Below the pieces are notes generated by a model. The model did not search any database and had not been told where the DNA came from. It saw nothing but the letters and a program-made list of their open reading frames with translations. Positions 31,550-39,633 of a stretch of DNA of 64,000 bases are shown here, one piece after another (position 1 is the first letter of the stretch; each line of letters opens with the position of its first letter). Location of the stretch: assembly GCA_028713125.1 (NCBI GenBank), contig JAQTOU010000005.1, positions 124,001 through 188,000 of the forward strand, in the 5' to 3' direction. The stretch comes from Elusimicrobiales bacterium (lineage in GTDB: Bacteria; Elusimicrobiota; Elusimicrobia; Elusimicrobiales; UBA9959). The translations under genes and the position numbers were made by a program.

Positions 31550-32959
31550 CTAAACCATTAAATAACGTTTTAAAAGCAAGTGTTCCTTCAAGATTTTGGA
31601 AACTTTATCAATATCGAGCAGTATTACTCTTTTTTCTATAGCAATTCTTTGAAACTCGTGAGGAATCTTATCCGTAATTATCAACACTGGTTTTCGATTG
31701 TAAATCGCTGACATGTCTGCAAGTTGATAAACAACTTGCATAAACTTATCGGCGGAAAATCTTTTCTTAATTTCGCATGGAACTAGGCCCGAACCGAAAT
31801 CGCACACAATATCGGGGTGATACCTCAGCTGGTGGGATTCGGACACAACGCTCCCCCCGAGTTTTTCAATCACATATTTAAAAAAGGTCGCGACACTATA
31901 AGAGCTCATTGCCTTAATATCCGCTATTTCTGTTTCATCTTGATAATTCGGGACATCTATATTCCGAATTTCTCGCTGTAATGATGATTCCCTCTCCATA
32001 TCCTCAATATAATATAGGCAAACCCCATCCCGAAAAGAACAGAAAGTGTTCCCATCGTTCTGCTGGAAGGAATCTTCCCCATAATTCCTGAATTCCTTGA
32101 AATCTTGCAAAGAAATCAAATCATCATCTACCCCGCAGAATATATAACTTTCGCCAGATATTCGCTTAACGGCTCCCCTGTAAGTTCTTCCGTTTTTTAA
32201 CAAAGTCACATAATCACTTTTGATTTTTCGATATAGGTTCTCCTTTATCGGATACTCTTTAAAATTCTTATTGAATAGTATGCGCTTCCGCATTAAATCG
32301 AAATACTCGCTAAGCTCTTTTTGGCCAATCAGATTCATGGTCCGGCAATAGTGATCTGCTTTTTGTAAAAGATAGGAATACTCCGGGTCGTATATCGGAA
32401 TGCCTGGAGGGTCTCTCAACACAACTTGGGCAGATGAATTGCAACTAAATAATGCACACGAGGAAAGATTGATGTCCCCCGTCAATTGGCGCTTTTGTTT
32501 TGCAGCTTTCCTCTTCTGAGTCTTATGATGGTGCAAGTAACCTGACCCTTTGGCCTCCACTACAATTGATTTGTTGTTGCAATTAAATACTGTAAAATCC
32601 GGTCGAGATTTCGTTGACACAACATGGGCAAGGGTTTCCCATCTGATTTTATAAAAATGATCAACAACACAGGCTGCAACTCCCACCCCCATATCCGCGG
32701 AATTGCGTGTGTTTATCTCCGGATCGGGGCTTTTTAATAAAATTAAATCTGGAGAGGTGGGGTCAATATATTCAAGAAGATCATCTTTTTCCTTGATCTT
32801 CATTCTCCAAGTTGGATTGTGCCTGCGTGTATGTATAGTTGCAGTAGAGTAGATCGCCTTAAAAAGTCTTATTGGTATAGTTGCACTTAACGGACTAAAA
32901 GGAAGACGCTGAGTTTTTATTTTTACATTTTTAGAAGAAAATAGAAGATTAGGCGGCAT
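31550..32959 (-). CDS. Protein with two PD-(D/E)XK-like nuclease cores
   Basis: In this 469-residue protein I see two separate nuclease-like cores. The first has R-P-D-F-T-V-F near residue 119 followed by I-V-V-E-A-K-G-S-G, the PD...ExK pattern. The second has Y-H-P-D-I-V-C-D-F near residue 383 followed by P-C-E-I-K-K-R. Between them is a mixed region with four Cys. No family is recognised. The start at 32959 lacks a Shine-Dalgarno, and an internal ATG near 32803 is an alternative. In this neighbourhood the protein is probably a restriction or defence nuclease. The double core is inference from motifs and should be treated as such. Confidence 0.5.
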   Translation of the reverse strand: MPPNLLFSSKNVKIKTQRLPFSPLSATIPIRLFKAIYSTATIHTRRHNPTWRMKIKEKDDLLEYIDPTSPDLILLKSPDPEINTRNSADMGVGVAACVVDHFYKIRWETLAHVVSTKSRPDFTVFNCNNKSIVVEAKGSGYLHHHKTQKRKAAKQKRQLTGDINLSSCALFSCNSSAQVVLRDPPGIPIYDPEYSYLLQKADHYCRTMNLIGQKELSEYFDLMRKRILFNKNFKEYPIKENLYRKIKSDYVTLLKNGRTYRGAVKRISGESYIFCGVDDDLISLQDFKEFRNYGEDSFQQNDGNTFCSFRDGVCLYYIEDMERESSLQREIRNIDVPNYQDETEIADIKAMSSYSVATFFKYVIEKLGGSVVSESHQLRYHPDIVCDFGSGLVPCEIKKRFSADKFMQVVYQLADMSAIYNRKPVLIITDKIPHEFQRIAIEKRVILLDIDKVSKILKEHLLLKRYLMV

Positions 32960-33013
32960 ATTTAAGTTTTCGCAGAATATATAGCTAAAAAGGTGCCAGG
33001 CACTGTTTCCTCA

Positions 33014-34486
33014 TTAATTGTCTATTTCGTAAAATCTCTGCCCTAAGTAATGTTCCACTTCAGATTGCCCTTTGAGCCTACACCTTAAGAGTTGCTCGAC
33101 GTCTGCATCATCTAGTGGGATCACATGCCCACGGCCTTTCGAAGCCGCATCCCTACAACGCTGAATGAATAGTCTTTTGTCCACAAACCTCCTATTCATT
33201 ATAAATCCAAACTTGCCATTATTAACGTTAAATCGCCCCAAAAGCTGATCCAACTCCGGATTTCCTGGATCATCAGAATAATTCTTGCACTCGATAAAAA
33301 TATACGCACAGGGGATATTCCTGACTTTGTTTAGCCAACTAAAAAACCCTTGCTTCCCGGCATTTGTAAAAATTATATCGACTCTTTTCCTTCCTTGGTC
33401 AATTTCCGCCTCAATTCTTGGATAATTTAGGGATGGAGAGAAAATAACTTCAAGCAAGCCAAAAACTTGTCGATGATAATCTGTCGCTGATTTGTTCCCC
33501 GCTGGAATTCTTTTTAATTCCGCAATCAATTCTCCCTCATTGTGCAGAAGATTACCTGCTCCAGCAATATGCAGATCGTCTTCCGATAGCTCAGTAAGAC
33601 TCTTTTCTTTGTTTTTTCTATATCCATCCAATACTTTTATATTTTTAGCAGAAAAGTCGTTTAGAAAGTCTTTGGAGTATCTGTATTCTGTCCTGCCCTC
33701 CAAGGTCTTTTTATAGGGCGGGCGCTGTTCTCCTTTTCTTTTGCCCGACTTTAGTAGTCGTACAAGGCTTGAGTTAGAGGTTAAATGCTCATTCTGAATA
33801 AACTCCAAAACATCTTTTTTATAGTACTCATAAGAATTAAACGCGATACGCCACTGGACAAAGGCTTTGGGAATCAGAAGGACAACCCTCCCGTTACAAA
33901 TTGGAAGTCTTGCTGATGCTGGCTGCCAACCTACACTTCCACCCACCCAGACATAACCGGCAGACACCTCCCGGTCACATGGCACACCCCAAAGCTCACA
34001 TTGATCGACAGTGTATTCAATTAAATGTTTACGAATTAGATTAGTTGTTATATCTGATATCTTGTCTGATGCTAGGTCTTCAACCAAAAGCGCACAATCT
34101 TCCAAATCTTTGAGAAGACCAGTTTTAATTGCCTTACTGCGTGTTAAGGCATCCAACAAAGCTTCTGCCTGTATTCCACCCACACCCCTCCCACGAGAAA
34201 CACTCCCCTTTGAAAGCCCCAAATGTGTTTGGTTTGGCTCTCTAAGATAAGACAGCAACTCCAAAGCCTCATCCTTTTTATTGGCTTGAATAGATCTAAG
34301 TACGCGCCCAAAGAAATCGACAATCGTATTGTGACAATCAAAAGCAAGCCTGTCCTCTCTATGATGAATGGCAAAAGGGTCAATAAATAATGGAATATCC
34401 CCTTTAATTGGAACATCAACAAAATCCAGCTCCGCCTGACTTTTATTTAATTTAAAGTATTCAGAGAACTTTGTTTTTTTAGGCAT
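33014..34486 (-). CDS. Restriction-endonuclease-like protein (C-terminal PD-(D/E)XK)
   Basis: The chosen ATG at 34486 begins M-P-K-K-T-K-F-S-E-Y-F-K-L-N; the open frame continues upstream only as the antisense of the helicase gene. The 490-residue protein has an N-terminal block (A-E-L-D-F-V-D-V-P, L-F-I-D-P-F-A) of unknown type. Its C-terminal core is R-I-E-A-E-I-D-Q-G-R-K-R-V-D-I-I-F followed by I-F-I-E-C-K-N, the Asp and Glu-x-Lys of a Mrr-like nuclease. It ends just after 33013 and starts 8 nt from the end of the helicase gene, at the sharp GC transition that marks the island edge. It may belong to the helicase operon or to the island. Confidence 0.55.
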   Translation of the reverse strand: MPKKTKFSEYFKLNKSQAELDFVDVPIKGDIPLFIDPFAIHHREDRLAFDCHNTIVDFFGRVLRSIQANKKDEALELLSYLREPNQTHLGLSKGSVSRGRGVGGIQAEALLDALTRSKAIKTGLLKDLEDCALLVEDLASDKISDITTNLIRKHLIEYTVDQCELWGVPCDREVSAGYVWVGGSVGWQPASARLPICNGRVVLLIPKAFVQWRIAFNSYEYYKKDVLEFIQNEHLTSNSSLVRLLKSGKRKGEQRPPYKKTLEGRTEYRYSKDFLNDFSAKNIKVLDGYRKNKEKSLTELSEDDLHIAGAGNLLHNEGELIAELKRIPAGNKSATDYHRQVFGLLEVIFSPSLNYPRIEAEIDQGRKRVDIIFTNAGKQGFFSWLNKVRNIPCAYIFIECKNYSDDPGNPELDQLLGRFNVNNGKFGFIMNRRFVDKRLFIQRCRDAASKGRGHVIPLDDADVEQLLRCRLKGQSEVEHYLGQRFYEIDN

Positions 34487-34494
34487 ATGTAACC

Positions 34495-36882
34495 TTAAAC
34501 GCACTTCCCCACCACTTCCGCTACTACCATGAACTCTTCGTCTTCCGCGTTCGGGATCACTATGGGGCTGTAGGCCGGGTTCAGCGGCTGCAGGATTATT
34601 TCTTCGTGCTGCCAGGCGCCGTCGGGGGCGTATTTCTTTTTGCTGGTGTATTTCTTTACGGTGTAGCTGCCGCCGGTGTCCGGGTCGGCTATGGCGCTGT
34701 GCTGCACCAGCACCAGCTTGTTCTGGCGGCTGCCGCCCGGGTTGGCGCGGAATACGCAGTAGTCGCCGTCCTGCAATCTGGGCTCCATGCTGCGCCCGGC
34801 CACTTGCGCGGCGAACATGTTGTGGTCGGGCTTCAGGCCGGGAGGGCATTTTATCCAGCCAAGCGGCTCTACGGCCATGCCGCGGCCTAAATTGCCGCAG
34901 GCGGCCTGCAGGCTGAACACGGGGAGGTAAGCCGTAAATTTCAGGGCGGCGGCCACTTCTTCTTCTATCCTGGAAAGCACCTTAAGCGCGGCAGCCGCGG
35001 GCGCGGCTTGGGCTGCCGGCGCGGGCGCGAGGAGGGCTTTAAAGTGCCGGGCGGTTTCTTCGTCCGTAAAGTGCACGTAGCAGCCCTTAAGGCCCCTGGT
35101 CATAAGGGTGCGGTAGGTGTTCTTTATTATGGCGTCCAGCCGGAGCTTTGCGGCGGCGGGGTCTTTTTTGGCCAGGGCTTTCCAGCCGTGGATGGATCTA
35201 TCGCTGCCGGCGCGCGCGCCGGGCGCGGTTAGCACTTCGCCAGCGCGCACTATAAGGTCCGGGCCCACTATTACGCCCACGTAGTCCAGCTCCAGGCCCT
35301 GGCAGGTGTGTATGCAGCCCACCTCGCTTACGGAAGCCGGCTGTATTATCCAGGTCTGGCCGTCTTGGGTAAGGTTCCAGGCGGCCTGGTAAGCGCCTAT
35401 TACTATGTCCTTCAGCCTGGGATCCTTCTTGCTGAGCCAGGGCCAGCAGTAGCCGGCCACCACGCGGGCTTTGTTGCTGGTGTTCTTCTGGCGGATAAGG
35501 GCATGCAGTTGGGCGGGGTCGTCCAGCACCCTGAAATCGTAGTCGCCGGTATCCAGCGTGTCGTTGGCGCTGGCTTTGGCTATGCCTAGGGCATAGTCCA
35601 GCCAGGCCAGGTAGCCGTCCGAGCCGTTGCAGCGGAACTGGGACTCCAGTTTTAGCTCGGTCACAATGGCGGCGTGCTTTTTGGCCCAGCGGCGGATCTC
35701 TTCTTTGTCGCCGATGTCCTTCAGCGTTACTTTCTGGTCTTCGTCTATAAAGAAAATGGAGAGCTTTGAGGCGTTTATGAGTTCTTTTATCTGGTTCTCG
35801 CCCTTACTGTCTACCCAACCGGATTTTTTCTTAAGACGGTGCGCCTCATCCACAATAAGACAGTCGTACTCGTTGGCCTGGGCCTGGTGGAAGGTTTCGG
35901 AACTGCGGAACATGTTATCTATACGCGTACGGCTCAGCGTGCCCGCCAGTTTAGCTGCGTACACAAGGCGGGGCGCGGAAGTTCGCGTTACATAGTGGGC
36001 CAGCATATCTTTGTTGGTAAGCGCCACCAGCAGATTTATGGCCACCACGCTTTTGCCGGTGCCGGGGCCGCCTTCAACTATGAGCACGTGCTTTTGGCCG
36101 GTGGCGGCCTGGCGAGCCTGGGCCAGGGCGGTCTCGTAGACTATCTTCTGGTCGTCCACCATTACGAATTCCTGGTTGCCCCGCAGCATGCCGGCCAGGC
36201 TGTCGGCCAGGTTCTTGGAGGGTTTTATTTTGCCGTTGTCTATGCGGTAAAGCAGCCCGTCCCGGCCGGCCCTGTCGCCGTGGCGGATGTTGCGCTTTAT
36301 GAATTCCTGCAGCTTCAGGGCGTCGGGCTTCAGGAAGACCGGGGCTTCTTTGGTGTATTGGGCGTAGAACGGGTTGGTTATGGTGTTGTCGGGCGCGTAA
36401 TTGTGCAGGTAGGCGCAGGGGTAAAGGTTTATTTTTTCTTCCTGCACGGTTGCGTTGTAGTCTTGCAGCAGGCGCTTGTAGGTCCAGGCCTGGTAGGAAG
36501 GGTGCGGGGTCTCCTGCGGGCCGCCCTTGAAGGTGGTTACTACTATGCCGTCCTTGGCGGTGAGGTCCGCCTGCTGCCACTGCTTTAGTTCCACCAGGAT
36601 GGCGGTGGCGGTGTGCTGGGCGTCGGTGCCGGTGAGGATGAAGTCTATGCGCTTGCTGGAGCGCGGGATGTGGTACTCTATGGCCACGCCGGCGGTGGCG
36701 GGGATGGCGGGGTCTTCCAGCACGCGGTCCATGTACTGCAGGGAGTTTACCCAGGAATTTATTTCGGACTGTTTGGTGCCGTGGCCGGTTACAGACTTGA
36801 AGGTGCTGGCGATGATGCCGCCGATGTCATTAGACATGACATCCTGCCGGAAGCGGCTTTTTGTGCCGGTGTAGACTATCAC
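34495..36882 (-). CDS. Nuclease-DUF2075 helicase-S24 peptidase fusion
   Basis: Three parts are visible in 795 residues. At residues 50-110 a nuclease-like core has R-I-D-F-I-L-T-G and A-I-L-V-E-L-K-Q-W. At about 260-640 lies DUF2075, a Schlafen-related SF1-type ATPase, with Walker A G-G-P-G-T-G-K-S-V and Walker B C-L-I-V-D-E-A-H-R. The last 140 residues are a LexA/UmuD-type S24 domain: G-M-A-V-E-P-L-G-W-I, then V-A-G-R-S-M-E-P with the catalytic Ser, and a strand V-K-K-Y carrying the partner Lys. S24 domains self-cleave in response to RecA filaments, so damage could switch this enzyme. The gene overlaps the MazG-like gene by 4 nt (ATGA), coupling the two. It is GC-rich, unlike the island next door. 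Confidence 0.8.
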   Translation of the reverse strand: MIVYTGTKSRFRQDVMSNDIGGIIASTFKSVTGHGTKQSEINSWVNSLQYMDRVLEDPAIPATAGVAIEYHIPRSSKRIDFILTGTDAQHTATAILVELKQWQQADLTAKDGIVVTTFKGGPQETPHPSYQAWTYKRLLQDYNATVQEEKINLYPCAYLHNYAPDNTITNPFYAQYTKEAPVFLKPDALKLQEFIKRNIRHGDRAGRDGLLYRIDNGKIKPSKNLADSLAGMLRGNQEFVMVDDQKIVYETALAQARQAATGQKHVLIVEGGPGTGKSVVAINLLVALTNKDMLAHYVTRTSAPRLVYAAKLAGTLSRTRIDNMFRSSETFHQAQANEYDCLIVDEAHRLKKKSGWVDSKGENQIKELINASKLSIFFIDEDQKVTLKDIGDKEEIRRWAKKHAAIVTELKLESQFRCNGSDGYLAWLDYALGIAKASANDTLDTGDYDFRVLDDPAQLHALIRQKNTSNKARVVAGYCWPWLSKKDPRLKDIVIGAYQAAWNLTQDGQTWIIQPASVSEVGCIHTCQGLELDYVGVIVGPDLIVRAGEVLTAPGARAGSDRSIHGWKALAKKDPAAAKLRLDAIIKNTYRTLMTRGLKGCYVHFTDEETARHFKALLAPAPAAQAAPAAAALKVLSRIEEEVAAALKFTAYLPVFSLQAACGNLGRGMAVEPLGWIKCPPGLKPDHNMFAAQVAGRSMEPRLQDGDYCVFRANPGGSRQNKLVLVQHSAIADPDTGGSYTVKKYTSKKKYAPDGAWQHEEIILQPLNPAYSPIVIPNAEDEEFMVVAEVVGKCV

Positions 36883-37232
36883 TTCTTCAGCCCTGTATAC
36901 TTGGTGTGGCGGCCTTTGGCTTTGGAGACTGGGTATTTTTTGGCGTTCTTCTTGAGTTTTTTGGAGAGGGCGGCGAGCGGGTCTATTTTCAGGTCGTGGC
37001 TGAGGAGGAGGACCCAGTAGAGGATGTCGGCGAGTTCTTCGGAGACTTCGGTTTTATGGGTTTTGAGGTGGGCCGCTATTTCCGCGGGGTTCTTCCACTG
37101 GAAGTGCTCCAGCAGTTCGGCGGCTTCGAGGGAGAGGGAGATGGCGACGTCTTTGGGATTGTGGAATTGCGCCCAGTCGCGCGCATCGCGAAAAGCAATG
37201 ATCTTTTTAGTGAGGTTTTCGATGCTGCTCAT
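36879..37232 (-). CDS. MazG-like nucleotide pyrophosphohydrolase
   Basis: This 117-residue all-alpha enzyme has the MazG/dCTPase metal motif. E-A-A-E-L-L-E-H-F near residue 37 and E-E-L-A-D-I-L-Y-W near residue 65 supply the ExxE and ExxD side chains. Members hydrolyse (d)NTPs to the monophosphate, including damaged or modified nucleotides, and some starve phage of dNTPs. The basic C-terminus is ordinary for the RS21-C6-like subgroup. It overlaps the nuclease-helicase-S24 gene by 4 nt and is the first gene of that unit. Two perfect 12-bp repeats lie just ahead of it. Confidence 0.85.
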   Translation of the reverse strand: MSSIENLTKKIIAFRDARDWAQFHNPKDVAISLSLEAAELLEHFQWKNPAEIAAHLKTHKTEVSEELADILYWVLLLSHDLKIDPLAALSKKLKKNAKKYPVSKAKGRHTKYTGLKK

Positions 37233-37630
37233 GATGCCCCCGGCTGCCTGACCCGTTGTCTGACCCGTTGTCTGATTCTACCTCTTTTCCCCGGTCTTAC
37301 CCAGACACAAAACACAATACTGTCGCTTGAATCTATATAGTTAATAATAGAATGCAATATTCGGAAAAAATAGGATATACCCTGAAAAGGGTAGCTAGTT
37401 TGTTTATAGGCATGGCGAGGCTGTGGATAATAAACACAAAATTATCTGCATCACCTATTCCCTTTGGTTAATAGTCATTTATTAATCAGTGTCCCCTAAG
37501 CCCACTCGACATCTTTATTAGGCAGGCAGAGTGAAACACATTTTTTTATTGACAACAGTGTGACCGATTGTATACCATATGCTTATAGAGTAGTGTGTTT
37601 GTGGTTCACACTAGGCAACAAGGAGAGGAT
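37233..37630. promoter_or_regulatory. Divergent regulatory region between mazG-like and 37631
   Basis: This gene-free stretch holds three things. The 12-bp unit TGACCCGTTGTC occurs twice in tandem (37249-37272). TACCCT-GAAA-AGGGTA (37378-37393) is a perfect inverted repeat. A good promoter for the plus-strand genes has TTGACA at 37549-37554, 16 nt, and TATACC at 37571-37576. AGGAGAGG then precedes the ATG at 37631. The remainder is AT-rich with no gene visible. Confidence 0.6.
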
Positions 37631-38074
37631 ATGTCAAAAGTTACAATAGAGATCGACCTGAATAAATTAAGCGAACGTGGCAAGGATGCTTTTCACACGC
37701 TAATGGGTGAGATATCCAGGCCGTCCACACACGCCGCCACTTCCGAAACCATTGAGCGCCTGGCCGACAAGCTTTACGCGCGGATGGCACGGAAAGAATC
37801 TATGCGCAGCGTATTAGACGCGATACTGGACAGCAAAGACGCAAGCTTGACCGTAGAGGAGATCTTTGAGAAAACAGGATTTAAAGGCGCCTCCCTTGCC
37901 GGAGTGCTCTCGTCCCAGACTCGCAACATGAAGCGATACACCTCCATCGGGAACAAATCTTTCCTTGCGTGGAGCGAGGCCGGCGGCAAGTCAGGGTCCT
38001 ATCATCTATCCGACATGGGACTGCTTGAGCCGCTGTTAAACGCCAGGAAGAAGTACGACAGTAAAAGTTCCTGA
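37631..38074 (+). CDS. Unknown protein with winged-helix-like C-terminal half
   Basis: The start is fixed by AGGAGAGG. The 147-residue product has an amphipathic N-terminus (V-T-I-E-I-D-L-N-K-L) that resembles a ribbon. A hinge follows, then a segment (L-T-V-E-E-I-F-E-K-T-G-F-K-G-A-S-L-A-G-V-L) shaped like a helix-turn-helix. A wing-like end is G-N-K-S-F-L-A-W. I recognise no named family. It is expressed from a strong sigma70-like promoter and followed by a second unknown gene after 40 nt, so the two are probably one operon. A regulatory or recognition role is possible. The defence context is the only external hint. Confidence 0.5.
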   Translation: MSKVTIEIDLNKLSERGKDAFHTLMGEISRPSTHAATSETIERLADKLYARMARKESMRSVLDAILDSKDASLTVEEIFEKTGFKGASLAGVLSSQTRNMKRYTSIGNKSFLAWSEAGGKSGSYHLSDMGLLEPLLNARKKYDSKSS

Positions 38075-38114
38075 TTTGAACCGGCGATGGCATATACAAA
38101 AGGACGACTCTTCA

Positions 38115-38774
38115 ATGGAAATTAACGATATAAATTACTATGACGTATTAAAGGCCCCTCTTCCGTTCATTGGCTTCGTGACCAGCATAGACGCCAGAAA
38201 AGACGTCGTCACCCTGAACGATGGTCGAAGGGAAATGAACTTTATGCCGAAACGCCTTGAAAAGGCCTCCACAGAAGAGGCTTCTCATCTCGACCTGCAC
38301 ATCGCTGCGCACAAACAGAAAGTCGGGATCGCTGTCCCCCACGGTGAAAACGGAAGGAGCCCCCAAGACTATTATGCCGGACTTAAGCGTTTTGAAAACG
38401 AACTTGCCGAAACCTCGCCAGCCGCCCTGGAGAACTTCAAGGTCCTTTGGAGGGAATTAATGGAAATAGCCGGCGATTTCCCGGGCAAAACATGGGATAT
38501 GTGCTGGAAAGCCAAGGAAAACTTTTGCCCGGTACTGAAAGCCGGACGGAAAGGAACAAATGAATGGGTCAGGTGTCTTTACCTGCTTACAGGGAACAAC
38601 CTGCGGTTGGAGATAACAAAAGAATTTTTGCCGCAGGCCAGCGACCACCTTTTCCCGATACGCAATAAAATGCACGGAACAACCCACGCCGTTAAGTTAA
38701 CTTATCCAGCTTTCAACTTGGAGCTGAAAAAAGAATATTACTCTCTTCTAAGAAAGATTTACAACAGAGAGTAA
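38115..38774 (+). CDS. Protein of unknown function downstream of 37631
   Basis: The frame is open from 38076, but I prefer the ATG at 38115 because the extension is short and unsupported. The 219-residue product has a mixed alpha/beta N-terminal region (I-G-F-V-T-S-I-D-A-R-K-D-V-V-T-L-N-D-G near residue 19). A helical half follows with several Trp, and the C-terminus is basic (L-L-R-K-I-Y-N-R-E). I recognise no domain and no signal peptide. The gene follows the wHTH-like gene at 37631 by 40 nt on the same strand. They may act together. Confidence 0.45.
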   Translation: MEINDINYYDVLKAPLPFIGFVTSIDARKDVVTLNDGRREMNFMPKRLEKASTEEASHLDLHIAAHKQKVGIAVPHGENGRSPQDYYAGLKRFENELAETSPAALENFKVLWRELMEIAGDFPGKTWDMCWKAKENFCPVLKAGRKGTNEWVRCLYLLTGNNLRLEITKEFLPQASDHLFPIRNKMHGTTHAVKLTYPAFNLELKKEYYSLLRKIYNRE

Positions 38775-38845
38775 TTTCCGGCCGCGCCAATTTAAATAGC
38801 CTGAGGCCGGTGAACAGGTTCCCGCTGCTTTTTCTCTTGCTAATA

Positions 38846-39130
38846 CTAAACAAAGTTTATCTCTATCCGCTTGCCGAATACACGGGCTATTTTTTCAAGC
38901 GTATTATAGGAAGGCTTATATTTGTCCTGTTCCAGCCTTGAGATCACCTGCTGCTTGGTATGGAGCTTTTTCGCCAGCTCGGCCTGCGTCATATGGGCCC
39001 GCTCACGCAGGTCAGCTATCTTATGTGCGATCAGCAGGCGCTCAACGCCGCGTTCATAGGCGCCGCGCCGGGCGGGAGTCTTGAAATATTCCTTCACGAA
39101 ATCATCGTGCGTATAGACTTTCCGTTTCAT
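38846..39130 (-). CDS. higA: HigA-like XRE antitoxin
   Basis: This 94-residue protein has a helix-turn-helix of the Cro/CI type in its C-terminal half: M-T-Q-A-E-L-A-K-K-L-H-T-K-Q-Q-V-I-S-R-L-E. It is read right after the toxin gene, overlapping it by 4 nt (ATGA). The toxin-first order is the one used by HigBA systems. The N-terminal 40 residues are charged and could cover the toxin. The inverted repeat at 39514-39534 in front of the pair is a probable binding site. Operator copy E6 adds a second layer of control. Confidence 0.85.
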   Translation of the reverse strand: MKRKVYTHDDFVKEYFKTPARRGAYERGVERLLIAHKIADLRERAHMTQAELAKKLHTKQQVISRLEQDKYKPSYNTLEKIARVFGKRIEINFV

Positions 39131-39480
39131 ATGTTTTCCTCCACTATGCGGGCCAGGTACTCCGCGCGTATCCGCTTCGCCCTCTCTATTTCCCCTGTCG
39201 GCACGGCCCTGGTCTTCTTCAGAAACCCATGCGTAAGAACTATTTCGCTGCCGTTAAAGAAATACAATATCCTCGGCTCATAATGCGCGAAGGTCACCCG
39301 CAATTCGAAGATCCTGTCCTCCAGGTAACTGACATATTGAGGCCTGGCCAGCGGCCCGGCAGAAGCCAGGTACCCGACATGTTCCGCTATCTTTCTGCCG
39401 ACCTTCCTTGGCAGCCCCCGGACGAATTCGGCGGCATAATTGTCGCCGCGCCGGGAAACATAATAAATGACAGTGTACAT
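39127..39480 (-). CDS. higB: HigB/Gp49-like mRNA-interferase toxin
   Basis: I start at 39480 (M-Y-T-V-I-Y-Y-V-S), where AAGGGGG precedes. The 117-residue protein is of the phage Gp49/RelE-like type: L-E-D-R-I-F-E-L-R-V-T-F near residue 55, then R-I-L-Y-F-F-N-G and L-T-H-G-F-L-K-K-T. This matches the family order of strand, Phe/Leu strand and T-H-x-F-x-K-K. Relatives cleave mRNA on the ribosome. The antitoxin gene overlaps by 4 nt. Promoter control is probably double: the local 9-bp inverted repeat for HigA and the shared operator further up. Confidence 0.85.
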   Translation of the reverse strand: MYTVIYYVSRRGDNYAAEFVRGLPRKVGRKIAEHVGYLASAGPLARPQYVSYLEDRIFELRVTFAHYEPRILYFFNGSEIVLTHGFLKKTRAVPTGEIERAKRIRAEYLARIVEENI

Positions 39481-39513
39481 CGCGCCCCCTTCGCGGGGCA
39501 TACACATCTATTT

Positions 39514-39534
39514 TGATGTAAATAGTTTACATCA
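39514..39534. promoter_or_regulatory. Probable HigBA operator
   Basis: TGATGTAAA-TAG-TTTACATCA is a perfect inverted repeat with 9-bp arms and a 3-nt centre. It lies 34 nt upstream of the toxin start, between it and operator copy E6. Confidence 0.6.
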
Positions 39535-39574
39535 TAATTGTTGTACAGTCAATGCCCCCCGCTTTACCTGAAAT

Positions 39575-39611
39575 AGCATAGCAGGCGAACCCGACAAGGG
39601 CCTGTCGGGAC
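39575..39611 (-). promoter_or_regulatory. Shared operator-promoter module, HigBA copy (E6)
   Basis: CCCGACA-AGGGCC-TGTCGGG (39590-39609) is followed on the minus strand by TTGTCG, 11 nt and TATGCT (39575-39580) with TGC before it. The outer arm has a single change. It faces away from copy E7, about 25 nt to the right. Confidence 0.75.
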
Positions 39612-39633
39612 GGGAATTATTTACTCCTGAACC

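Noticed and set aside
32991-33002. GTGCCAGGCAC short palindrome near the end of the dual-nuclease gene's upstream gap
   Set aside because: A single 11-bp instance with no other feature; too little to call an element.
34487-34849. Upstream continuation of the nuclease frame that starts at 34486
   Set aside because: It lies antisense to the S24-fusion gene and has low-complexity Arg/Pro composition. A plausible ATG exists at 34486.
35839-36588. Plus-strand open frame of about 250 codons opposite the helicase gene
   Set aside because: Composition is Gly/Val-rich and repetitive, with no domain. It mirrors the codon bias of the helicase gene.
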